From Ramicandelaber brevisporus (lineage: Eukaryota; Kickxellomycota; Ramicandelaberales; Ramicandelaberaceae), in assembly GCA_025201865.1 (NCBI GenBank), contig MU602860.1, positions 13,686 to 30,214 of the forward strand: a stretch of DNA of 16,529 nucleotides, in the 5' to 3' direction. Shown here in pieces: positions 7,549-15,427 of the stretch. The stretch's first letter is position 1, and the number at the start of each line of letters is the position of its first letter. The notes under the pieces are model-generated. The model worked only from the letters and a program-made list of their open reading frames with translations. It did no database searches and was not told where the DNA came from. Made by a program: the position numbers and the translations under genes.

Positions 7549-7554
7549 AATAAA
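7549..7554 (+). promoter_or_regulatory. AATAAA poly(A) signal of the FF gene
   Basis: A canonical AATAAA starts 10 nt after the stop codon, in the 69-bp gap before the convergent bZIP gene. With cleavage 10-30 nt downstream the FF mRNA end would lie very near the bZIP stop codon. Confidence 0.55.
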
Positions 7555-7608
7555 GTAAAGTAAAAAAGGTAAAGTAAAATGGTTCAAGTAAAACAACAGT
7601 TGGCGCAG

Positions 7609-10600
7609 TTAGTCATCATTGTCATCGTCATCAACATCGCTGAGATCAGTGTTGTTCATCAGTCCAAGAGCATACTGCTGTTGTTGCTGTTGCTGATAGA
7701 ATGCGAAGCGGGTGTTATCAATGAATCCTGCTGGATTAAGCTGCGATTGAACACCAATTCCTAAATTGATTGGGTCGCTACCACCGTCAGCACCAACTTC
7801 ATACGACATCAAGTGGGCAGATGGTGCCAACTCACTCTCAGCAACTCCAGCAGCCATAGCCACCTTTTTGACATGGTCGTAGAGCTGCGCAACATGAGCA
7901 ACCTGGCGACGAAGAGTCATGTTCTCCTTCTGCAGCATCTGCACACTCTCCTCCAGTTCACGCATAAAGTGGTTGCGCTTCTCGCGACTGCGTCTGGCGG
8001 CAATGCGATTGCGCTCACGGCGACGCATTAAACGACGCTCAGTGGTGCCTGAAGTGCCAGTAACTTGACCATCAACATTGAGCTCAGACCCAATATCCGA
8101 GCCAACACCTCCGGCAAACGCAGATGCAGCCACTGGATCGGCGTCTTGAGCGAGGGCAGCCAAAAGAGTTCCATTCTGTGGCATCTGGCCATTGAGTGGG
8201 GCGGCTGATGGCTGCTGTGGCTGAGCCGTAACAGATGCAAGGGTCTTGACTCCACTGACGCCAATTTCGAAACCAAGATTTGGAGTAGAACCTGGCTGGC
8301 CAGTTGAATGGTCCAGGGAGACGCCAAGTGTGTGGCTAGTGTCCATATGATACGGCTGATGGGTCTGATGCTGTTTGACTTGGCCAACACCAATACCACC
8401 AACGCCACCGCCACCGACAGAGGTTGGAATGAACAGACTGGAGGTGCGAACATGGTTAATGATTGAATCGGTCGAAATGGATCCGTTGACAGCCGAGAGA
8501 GGCGGGTGTGGATGTGAGTGTGAGTGTGGATACCCAGAGACGGTGCGATTCTGCGATGCAACCTTGTCATGATTGGCACCGAGTCCTGCTGGCAAGCCAA
8601 GATTGCTGAGTCCCAGCATTGCAATTTCGCTGCTGGTGTTGAGCTGAGCTGCAGACTGCGGCTGGAGTTGAAGAGTCTGCGACTGGAGACCGATGCCAGA
8701 GTCAGCACTAATCTGCTGCTGAAGGGAAGGAGTCATCAACGCCTGTTGCTGGCTGATGAGTGAGTACATTGCGTCAGTATCAGATACGTTGCGAGCGTGG
8801 TTGCTCATATTCTGAAGTGGAAGGCCCGCCGTCAATGGTGGAATACTGATACTAGCTGGACGAGCAATACCCGTGCCCAGAACAGCACTGGCTGGACCGT
8901 TGTCGAGCGCCATGCCAAAGTTTGAAGTTGAAATTGTAAGTTGAGATGGAAGCTGAGCGTATTTTTGATGCTGCTGTTGTTGCTGTTGCTGCTGTTGCTG
9001 ACTAGTTTTGTTGAACTGCTCAATGGATGATTGCATTGACATTGACAGAGCGGTTGATGCTGACGACGATGCTGGTGCGTGCTGCTGATTTGGCTGCATG
9101 GAGGTTGAAGCTGACGCTGAAAACTGAGCTGAGGAAGACGCGTGCGCAGGGTCGACTATTTGAGGCTGTTGCAAAGGAAGAGAAAGACGACCATGTGAGG
9201 ACATTGTAGCTAGAATAGACGACTTGTTACCATCAAGAGAGAATGTGCTACTGAATCCGTGTGAATTTCTTGCCACAATAGAGGAAGAGTGTGGGTTGTT
9301 GACCAAAGAATTCGACACAATTCGAGCTCGCTTCAACTCTCTATTGCCGACTTCATCCTCAGCGTCTTCATTGTCGCCCTCTTGAACCGCCATGATCGAT
9401 CTCGACACATTGCTTGGTATAATTGAATTAACATCTGATCCAATCATGCCAAGCGACACTTGCATCAGTGCGTTCTCATGGTCAGCAGTTGTAATACCAC
9501 CACTAGCAGATTGGGTGAAGCCACCTAGTGCCGAGGAAAGGGAAGTGACTGCGGGTTGAGGCGTGGCTGAAGTGGAGCAAGAAGGGGGAACAGTAGTTGA
9601 GATAACAGCTAGTGAGGAACTACGGCCAGGAACAAACGACGACAGTCCATTACCACGCAAAAACGGATACGCACCAGTAGAAGGAGAGGCTGCGGTGAGA
9701 ACAGCTCCAGCATAAGGAGAGTGAAGAGAGTGTAATGCTGCTGTTGCTGTCGTAGTCATGCTAGCAGCGGTAGCAGCAATGGCAGTAGCAGAATTAGCAG
9801 GAGTCATCTGGTGTGATTGATGCTGCAACTGCTGCGGGTGCTGCGGCTGTTGGTCTTTTGCAGAGAGCGCCACATTACTATCAGACTCTGACAAACTTAC
9901 CAGCATTGAGCCGGTACTAGCATCGCCACTGAGACCCAACTGATTGCGAAGTGCTCTTGCATTTCCACCGCTAGAACTTGACATTGATGCTAAAGTTGCA
10001 CCCGAGGCTGGACTCTGGCCGCTGAATGATGCACGCAATGGAGTCAGATCACTGCCCGTCCGACTGTGCTTGTGACCTCGCATTGGATAGCGGGTTGCAA
10101 TTGGAGATGGCTCAGGACCAGGCACGGTGGTTGCTCCAAACGGACACGAGCTTGCGAGAGTTAGCAAGTGCGCACCACTGGCCACATCGGGTATCAGTCC
10201 AGACAGCAGCGAGCCATCCAATCCACTGGGTGCAGAGACTGTTGTGTTTCCAGCAATCACTCCTCCGGCGGTCAGGTGAGATGTCGGTGTGGTTCCAGAT
10301 GGTGACCCAAGGCCAGTAGCAATGTCCATTGCAGTTCTCTTCACGCCACTGGATGCAGCACGTCGATGTAGCAACGAGGCCGAACTACTTCTGTTTGGGA
10401 CAATTGTGGCCAAATTAGCGGCTGAAATATCGCCAGTTGGCAACGTGGAGGCGCTGGGATTGAGGGATGCTGGGCCAGATTGAAAAGTTGATAGCTGTGA
10501 TCCAGCTGCAAGCAGCATGGAGAGCGGTCCAAGTTCAGACGATGATTGATTATGCTGATACTGATGCTGATGCTGCTGTTGCTGTTGCTGTTGTTGCTGT

Positions 10601-11931
10601 TGGTGCATCTGTAGTTGATGCTGTGATGGCGTAATTGGCACTGCAAATGCACTGACAGTGCTTGTGCCAGCTGGTCTGATTGCAGACATGCTGAGCTGGC
10701 TATTTTGAGATGTAAATTCTGGGATTGCCAGAATGCCAGCAATTGGTGATAAATGACTGGAGTCGCTCAAAGAAGCTCCGGGCACACTGATGGATCCAAT
10801 GCCCTTGTACGCAATGTGTGAATCGTCAATGGATGCCAGCGCCTTGGCCAGTGTTGAATCTCGAGCAAATGCGGCTAGATCAGTCGAGTCGTTTACAGTT
10901 TGATTGGCTGCTGGGTGAGAGAGAGCTTGATGGATCTTGTCCTGGTGGATTTGTCGAAGCAATGATCGAGATGTTCTTAGCCTGGGCCGAACTGATGAAG
11001 AACGAGTGTGATTTGGCTGGGTTTCCTTTGGTGGCTGCAGACTGGGAGTTGACAACCCTAGTAATGACCGTGATCGCGTTCGACTGTGTCCGTGCCGCCT
11101 TGATTGTGTAGTTGCCTGACGCTGTCTCTGGCGTACTATGGCAGAGTCGTCTTGCGAGCCGTTTTGATGTCGAAGGCGGCGCTGTTGTTGTAGTTGATGA
11201 TGCTGATTCTCTAGTGGCTGTTGATGTTGCTGTTGCTGTTGATTACTGAAAAGAGCAAAGTTCGTGTCGAGTGTCGATGGATGTGATTGATCAATATGTG
11301 CAGAGGTGGAATTTGATGCAGTAGTATAATCTGTTAGTAAACTGTCTAATATTGATAGAAGCTGGGATGGTTGTACAATAGAGGAATCTTCGGTGAGTAG
11401 AGTCGATGGAGAGTATGAAGACGAGGATGGAGCAGTAATATTGTGGAGGCGGCGGCGGCGACTGCTGTTGTTAGAAGAAGAGCTGTTGTCGTCCAGACTG
11501 GCACCTCGTTCAACATTGTAATTGAGGCGACCGGCTGAGTGTCCAATACTGGGTTGTTCAGCGGCAACTTGATTGGGTGTGGCACCAATATTAGCATTAT
11601 AACTACTTTGCAATGGTTGGCTGGCAATACTTGGCATGGCATTTGAGTTGCAAGACGAAGAGGACAACGGTGCTCCAGTGAGGTCCAACACTGAAAGAAT
11701 GTCTCGATTAACGTGGTCGCTCAGTGAGAGAAATGAGGAAGATGGCGGCATTGCTACATCGAGGTAGCTGGATGGCTGTGGTTGCGGCTGCGAAAGTGAA
11801 ATATTGCCCAAATTGAGCAAATTAATACCAGTCGAGTTCTGCGGCATCGTATTCGTTGACGAACTGCCCACCAGCGAGCCAGCCAGTAGTGTGTCCAGCC
11901 AAGAATCTGCAGCAGGCTGGTGAGATGACAT
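7609..11931 (-). CDS. Very large bZIP transcription factor, Gcn4-like basic region, 1440 aa
   Basis: A bZIP domain lies near the C-terminus (about 1297-1357). The basic region has N1308, A1311, A1312, S1315, R1316 (NxxAAxxSR), preceded by RRRER. The zipper has L1326, L1333, L1340, V1347 with 7-residue spacing, starting 10 residues after the invariant Arg exactly as in Gcn4. N1337 occupies the a position equivalent to Gcn4 Asn264, which favours parallel dimers. Binding to an AP-1/CRE-type TGAC site in the nucleus is inferred. The preceding ~1290 residues are Ser/Ala/Gln-rich low complexity with poly-Gln tracts near 229, 443 and 977; another Gln run lies at about 1411 and the end is acidic (DVDDDDNDD). 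Such tracts fit activation or condensate-forming regions, but no known activation motif was identified. The protein is several times longer than typical fungal bZIPs. The ORF is uninterrupted, and a 5' leader intron is predicted upstream. Confidence 0.92.
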   Translation of the reverse strand: MSSHQPAADSWLDTLLAGSLVGSSSTNTMPQNSTGINLLNLGNISLSQPQPQPSSYLDVAMPPSSSFLSLSDHVNRDILSVLDLTGAPLSSSSCNSNAMPSIASQPLQSSYNANIGATPNQVAAEQPSIGHSAGRLNYNVERGASLDDNSSSSNNSSRRRRLHNITAPSSSSYSPSTLLTEDSSIVQPSQLLSILDSLLTDYTTASNSTSAHIDQSHPSTLDTNFALFSNQQQQQHQQPLENQHHQLQQQRRLRHQNGSQDDSAIVRQRQRQATTQSRRHGHSRTRSRSLLGLSTPSLQPPKETQPNHTRSSSVRPRLRTSRSLLRQIHQDKIHQALSHPAANQTVNDSTDLAAFARDSTLAKALASIDDSHIAYKGIGSISVPGASLSDSSHLSPIAGILAIPEFTSQNSQLSMSAIRPAGTSTVSAFAVPITPSQHQLQMHQQQQQQQQQQHQHQYQHNQSSSELGPLSMLLAAGSQLSTFQSGPASLNPSASTLPTGDISAANLATIVPNRSSSASLLHRRAASSGVKRTAMDIATGLGSPSGTTPTSHLTAGGVIAGNTTVSAPSGLDGSLLSGLIPDVASGAHLLTLASSCPFGATTVPGPEPSPIATRYPMRGHKHSRTGSDLTPLRASFSGQSPASGATLASMSSSSGGNARALRNQLGLSGDASTGSMLVSLSESDSNVALSAKDQQPQHPQQLQHQSHQMTPANSATAIAATAASMTTTATAALHSLHSPYAGAVLTAASPSTGAYPFLRGNGLSSFVPGRSSSLAVISTTVPPSCSTSATPQPAVTSLSSALGGFTQSASGGITTADHENALMQVSLGMIGSDVNSIIPSNVSRSIMAVQEGDNEDAEDEVGNRELKRARIVSNSLVNNPHSSSIVARNSHGFSSTFSLDGNKSSILATMSSHGRLSLPLQQPQIVDPAHASSSAQFSASASTSMQPNQQHAPASSSASTALSMSMQSSIEQFNKTSQQQQQQQQQQHQKYAQLPSQLTISTSNFGMALDNGPASAVLGTGIARPASISIPPLTAGLPLQNMSNHARNVSDTDAMYSLISQQQALMTPSLQQQISADSGIGLQSQTLQLQPQSAAQLNTSSEIAMLGLSNLGLPAGLGANHDKVASQNRTVSGYPHSHSHPHPPLSAVNGSISTDSIINHVRTSSLFIPTSVGGGGVGGIGVGQVKQHQTHQPYHMDTSHTLGVSLDHSTGQPGSTPNLGFEIGVSGVKTLASVTAQPQQPSAAPLNGQMPQNGTLLAALAQDADPVAASAFAGGVGSDIGSELNVDGQVTGTSGTTERRLMRRRERNRIAARRSREKRNHFMRELEESVQMLQKENMTLRRQVAHVAQLYDHVKKVAMAAGVAESELAPSAHLMSYEVGADGGSDPINLGIGVQSQLNPAGFIDNTRFAFYQQQQQQQYALGLMNNTDLSDVDDDDNDD
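8965..9000 (-). repeat. CAG/CAA poly-Gln tract in the bZIP gene (residues about 977-989)
   Basis: An interrupted CTG/TTG array on the plus strand encodes ten consecutive Gln plus flanking residues. Confidence 0.8.
10570..10602 (-). repeat. CAG/CAA poly-Gln tract in the bZIP gene (residues about 443-454)
   Basis: A CTG/TTG array on the plus strand encodes ten Gln, followed by an HQHQYQHNQ extension coded by related triplets at 10540-10570. Confidence 0.8.
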
Positions 11932-11972
11932 GGTGCTGATTAGCTGCGTCGCTTTGCGTGTAGGAAAAACTG

Positions 11973-12144
11973 CTGAAGATGAGAGAGTGTCAAAGTGCGA
12001 AGAAAAAGAGAGATGGAAAAGAGAAGAAAGAAGAAAAAAAAAAAACAGGGGAAGTACAGCATATCAGCGTTACCAAACAAAAGGGAAAGGAAAAGAAAAA
12101 GGAACGAACTAAACCAAAAGTCCCCCAAGTCGCAATACACTTAC
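11973..12144 (-). other. Predicted 5'-leader intron of the bZIP gene
   Basis: On the minus strand the donor AAG|GTAAGT is at 12144-12139 and a pyrimidine-rich tract ends in TTCAG at 11973. A TTGAC branch-like motif (matches YTRAY) lies about 20 nt before the acceptor. The length is 172 nt. The acceptor lies 41 nt upstream of the ATG at 11931, so the intron would be wholly in the 5' UTR. The alternative acceptor CAGCAG would shift the end by 3 nt. Confidence 0.5.
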
Positions 12145-12147
12145 CTT

Positions 12148-12174
12148 AGAGTTTCTTTTCTTTTCTTTTCTTTT
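12148..12174. repeat. TTTTC pentamer array
   Basis: Four to five TTTTC units on the plus strand (GAAAA on minus) lie directly upstream of the predicted leader-intron donor. Confidence 0.7.
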
Positions 12175-12178
12175 GGCA

Positions 12179-12206
12179 GGATGGATGGATAGATGGGTGG
12201 ATAGAT
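12179..12206. repeat. GGAT/GGTGGAT tetramer array, copy 1
   Basis: Degenerate ATGG/ATAG units. A similar array lies about 500 bp away at 12678-12700. Confidence 0.65.
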
Positions 12207-12677
12207 TGATTAGACAAGTATATCGTATAGACACAATGGAAAGGCAGGAAAAAGCAACCGATTAGATTGATGGTATAGCAAAATGGATACACGAAAAAAG
12301 TAAAAAAGTAAAAAGTGAAAATATAAAGTAGAGCTAGCAGGAATGGGATAAGAAGGAGCCGGACAAGAGAGCGAGGCAGAAGGAAGAGCAAACGTCGGAA
12401 CAGATATGCTCGTGACGCGCTCTTCAGTTGTGTGAAGTCACTAGCAAAAAAAGCAATAACAAACAATCAATCAATCAAAAGAAACGGGGGGAGGAGAGAG
12501 GGGGAAAAGAGAGCCACACTTGCAGACGGTGCAAGAGTGGTAGAGAACGAGTTTGATTTGTGTGGATTGAATCAACGTGGTAAAGGGAGAGGGGTGAAAA
12601 ACAGCAAATGAGCAGACGGCAGGCAGCAAATAAGCAAGACAGAAGAGCGAGGAAAGGCAGCAGAGTAGGTTTGCTAG

Positions 12678-12742
12678 TGGATGGATGGGTGGGTGGATGG
12701 GTATGTGTGTTTGTGTGTGTGCTTGCGTGTATGGGTGTGTGA
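12678..12742. repeat. GGAT array followed by GT-rich run
   Basis: ATGG and GGTGG units run into a GTGTGT-rich stretch. It is simple-sequence DNA with no coding sign; GT runs can form Z-DNA, but nothing here shows function. Confidence 0.65.
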
Positions 12743-13118
12743 AAGCAGGAGAGAAAAGCTTAATAAACAATGGGGGCAGGTCTGATGGGAACAAGGCCAG
12801 AGGCAAGTCTCTGCTGTCTTAACCTTGATTGACTGTGGGAAACGCACAATTGGAGGATCCACGATGAATGCCTCGGCGATCATCACTCTCCATCTCCTAA
12901 CTGAGCAGGAAAGAATCCATTTGATGTGCAGATGCGTCCAGTTTCAGCTCAAAATAAGGAGTTCCCGTTAACAACTTTGGCTTATTGGGCCAATATGTTC
13001 AAGATGCCTTATTGAAATGATAAATTGAAACGGAAACAAACAATCAATTGAATGGAAAAAGTGTCAAGAAAGATGAAGGAATGAAAATGGTGCGAAATCG
13101 ACAAAGGTAAAACAAAAA

Positions 13119-13135
13119 AGCAAGCAAGCAAGCAA
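13119..13135. repeat. AGCA tetramer microsatellite
   Basis: Four perfect AGCA units lie in A-rich non-coding DNA. Confidence 0.7.
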
Positions 13136-13394
13136 ATAAACACAAGTAATTATAGTATAAAAGAGAAGCGTTGTGTGTTCGTGGGTGTGCATGGGAGGAG
13201 GAGGAGGGGGAAGTAGAGGAAGAGGGGCGAAGGGCATGTATCTAAATAGTAATATGTAAAAAAATATGTCACATTGTTAACTGGAAGGGGAGGATAGTAA
13301 AAGGAGGAAGTGGTGAAATATGTGTGGTTGTACATGTTGATGTTGATATTAATGTTGTATATTCTACGTTGACCAAGACCCTCGAAGCTTCTTT

Positions 13395-13400
13395 TTTATT
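13395..13400 (-). promoter_or_regulatory. AATAAA poly(A) signal of the Ser/Gln-rich gene
   Basis: TTTATT on the plus strand is AATAAA on the minus strand, 65 nt beyond the stop codon at 13465. The position is right for the 3' end of that gene. Confidence 0.5.
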
Positions 13401-13464
13401 TGAACTCAACTTGTGTGTGTATGTTCAAGTGTGCATGCTTTGCTCTCCTTGTCCTTGTCCATCA

Positions 13465-14742
13465 CTAGACGCGGACATCGGCAGCAGCCACGCTCAGGGA
13501 GCGATGGCGCACACGAGGGAGAGCGGTAAGCTGAGGGGCTGGCCAGCGTGATTTACTTGACGAAGAGGAGGACGCATCGGAAGAATATTGTTGTTGTTGT
13601 TGTTGTTGTTGTTGCTGTTGCTGTTGTGATGGTGGTGGCACAGCTTTAGCATTGGGATATGGAAACGCAGAAGGCTGTTTGGGTGTAACAGCAGCTGAAT
13701 GGGTATTATATACATCCTCTGAACCCTTGAGAGTTGATGGCAGCAATGAGCTATGCAACAGCGAATACGGCGACTTTACGAGATACAGATCGGTGCCAGG
13801 TGGGAGCGCAACTGGAGCAGGATTGGCAGCACGCTCAATTGGGGACGGAGCCATTGGGCGGATGACATGGACAATGCGCTCGGCGGCAACACCACCGTAT
13901 GGGTAGTAGTGATCATGAAACACTGTTGGCATTGGATGCAGCGGCTCTTCATCAGCAACCAGCGTGAGACGCTCCACAGACGCAGCAATAGTGTTCTCGT
14001 CGTCGCTTGTGCTTGAGCGGCGAGAATCACCAGAGCTATCCAGAGAGGCAAATGACGACTGGGTCGAGTCCTCGCCGCTTGAATTGGCGCCTGAAGTGTG
14101 CTTTTGGGATGACACAACGCCGGAAAGAAGCGACGGCAGCGAAGATGAGGAGCCTGACAGCGAGCTGCGGGCAAAGATGAGGCGAAGTTCAGAGGCGGCG
14201 CACTCTTCGGGAGTTGAGTTCTCTGAAGACAGCGTGCGCTCAGCTTCATGTTGATGAACAACGACGGAATCAATGCCAGCCGGGAGGGTGGTGGAAGTGG
14301 TGGACAGGGTGGCATCCAGAGCAGGTGACTCGGCCAGAGGAGCTTGAAGGGGACCAACTCGACGTGCCGTTGGGACAGCGAGACCTTGCACAGACGTGGT
14401 CACAAGAGGAGCAGGAGGAACAACGGCAAAGGAACTGGAGGCAGAGCGAAGTGACGTCCAGGCACGACCAAGATGACGAGAAAAGGCAGATGCTTGGGGT
14501 GGCAGCTGCTGCAACTGCTGTTGCAACTGCTGTTGGGGTGCTGCATCGTCAGCAGCAGCAGCAACGGCCGTCTGTGGAGGCTCAACCGTGGCAGGGCGAG
14601 TGATACGTTTGTTTTGACATACCTGGCGGAATGCAGAAGCTCGCAGTTGAGTAAATGCGCACGCTCGAGGTTGCAGCTGTTGTTGCTGCTGCAGAGGCTC
14701 GGCAGTGCTGTACTCAAGCGAATTGGCTTTGGCAGTGTTCAT
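13465..14742 (-). CDS. Ser/Ala/Gln-rich protein of unknown family, 425 aa
   Basis: The frame extends further upstream (to 14856 or beyond), but the first ATG is at 14742 (MNTAKANSLEYS); the upstream part is Thr/Phe-rich leader-like sequence and is left out. Visible parts are N-terminal Gln runs, a basic stretch around RVCQNKRITRP, and an alternating QQLQQ block. A long Ser/Thr/Ala region contains SELRLIFARSSLSG and an acidic Ser-rich patch with SSTSDDENT. A less biased core follows with FHDHYYPYGG, RIVHVIRP and GTDLYLVKSPY. After that comes a pure run of 13 Gln (373-385), a Ser run and a basic end. I recognise no domain, signal peptide or membrane segment. The non-repetitive core near residues 265-340 is the best query for a homology search. 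It has no introns and is read in the same direction as the bZIP gene. Confidence 0.72.
   Translation of the reverse strand: MNTAKANSLEYSTAEPLQQQQQLQPRACAFTQLRASAFRQVCQNKRITRPATVEPPQTAVAAAADDAAPQQQLQQQLQQLPPQASAFSRHLGRAWTSLRSASSSFAVVPPAPLVTTSVQGLAVPTARRVGPLQAPLAESPALDATLSTTSTTLPAGIDSVVVHQHEAERTLSSENSTPEECAASELRLIFARSSLSGSSSSLPSLLSGVVSSQKHTSGANSSGEDSTQSSFASLDSSGDSRRSSTSDDENTIAASVERLTLVADEEPLHPMPTVFHDHYYPYGGVAAERIVHVIRPMAPSPIERAANPAPVALPPGTDLYLVKSPYSLLHSSLLPSTLKGSEDVYNTHSAAVTPKQPSAFPYPNAKAVPPPSQQQQQQQQQQQQQYSSDASSSSSSKSRWPAPQLTALPRVRHRSLSVAAADVRV
13588..13626 (-). repeat. CAA-rich poly-Gln array (13 codons)
   Basis: A nearly pure TTG array on the plus strand, with two CTG units near one end, encodes 13 Gln in the Ser/Gln-rich protein. 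It is the purest triplet array in the window and so the most likely to vary in length between strains. Confidence 0.85.
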
Positions 14743-15427
14743 TGTCGTTGAGGTTGTGGTTGTGATGTGAGTAAGCGACAAAAAAAAAATAAAGAAGTGT
14801 TGAGTCGGAAAGCAGAGTAAGTGTGTTGGGTGCTCACACTCAAGTAGGCGGCTCAAACCGCCATCACGCTCTTATGTGGCCAAAAAAAATCGTTTGAAAT
14901 TCAATAACACTGTTTTCTCACTAGCAATGGCCAGTATAGTTTTGAAGTATATGTGAGCCTCTAGTTTCTGCGGTTCCACTGGTCCGCGGCCCGTCTCGAT
15001 CGGTGAGCAACTTCTTCACAAACTAATCTACCGAACGAGTACTCATCTCGCCTGTATGCGACTTTCTATATTTTTTTTTCGTCAGCCAGTGCAGCGCCAA
15101 CCACGCCAACCACGCTAAACAGGCAAACACAACAGCGAGATGACCACACATCAACGCGTAAAGCTCGGCTCAGCAACTGTCTGAAGTGAGCCAATGGCTT
15201 TGTTTCATGAGTTGCGAGTGCTACAGGTACGGCTCGACGTCAACCCATGATTCCATATGCACTGTTTGTTGAACAGCAATGCTAGCGACCACTTGATTTA
15301 TTCTTCCCCTCATCTGACAGCTACTCAGTTAGAATACACGCCTAATACATTAATTTACACCTATCTTTCGCATCGATTTAAAAGTAGCGTTAAAAAGAAG
15401 GATCAAGAAAGAGATTAAAAAAGGAAC
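14743..15427. promoter_or_regulatory. Promoter/leader of the Ser/Gln-rich gene and 3' flank of the short ORF
   Basis: These 685 bp have no credible long ORF. On the minus strand the leader contains a 3-codon uORF (ATG GCG GTT TGA, 14864-14853), about 110 nt before the start codon and overlapping the GGCGG-N6-CCGCC palindrome. On the plus strand a CCAAT box lies at 15191-15195, a T-run at about 15071-15079 and a direct 9-bp repeat GCCAACCAC at 15096-15113. Nothing else was recognised. Confidence 0.5.
14847..14862. promoter_or_regulatory. CGG-N6-CCG palindrome, second copy
   Basis: On the minus strand it reads GGCGGTTTGAGCCGCC; the element at 5186-5201 reads GGCGGTTTCCACCGCC. They share 13 of 16 positions and the same inverted-repeat geometry, and both lie about 105-125 bp upstream of a start codon. 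Confidence 0.4.

Larger units (their letters stand above)
11932..13464. promoter_or_regulatory. Gene-free region: bZIP leader and promoter, plus 3' flank of the next gene
   Basis: These 1533 bp hold no credible ORF. The strand is markedly A/G-rich on plus, so a bZIP transcript would be pyrimidine-rich. On the minus strand I find only one ATG between 11931 and 12880 (at 12060-12062, inside the predicted intron), which fits a long scanned 5' leader. Low-complexity blocks are the TTTTC array (12148-12174), GGAT arrays (12179-12206, 12678-12700), a GT-rich run (12701-12742), CAAT units (12464-12476), a G/A run (13190-13225) and AGCA units (13119-13135). An island of ordinary complexity lies at 12770-13020. 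The part nearest 13464 carries the poly(A) signal of the upstream minus-strand gene. Confidence 0.6.

Noticed and set aside
12146-12886. Several minus-strand ORFs in the bZIP upstream region
   Set aside because: They rely on non-ATG starts and come from pyrimidine-rich simple sequence; composition is not protein-like.
12860-12905. C/D-box snoRNA candidate (GTGATGA on minus at 12886, or ACGATGA with CTGA on plus)
   Set aside because: No D box at a suitable distance on the minus strand, an imperfect C box on the plus strand, and no terminal stem.
12701-12908. Plus-strand intron from GTATGT (12701) to CTAAC...CAG (12908)
   Set aside because: The acceptor is good, but the donor lies in a GT repeat and the upstream exon would be GGAT simple sequence; kept only as part of the island finding.
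14743-14856. Extension of the Ser/Gln-rich protein to 14856
   Set aside because: It would start at TTG; the first ATG is at 14742 and the upstream residues look like a translated leader.
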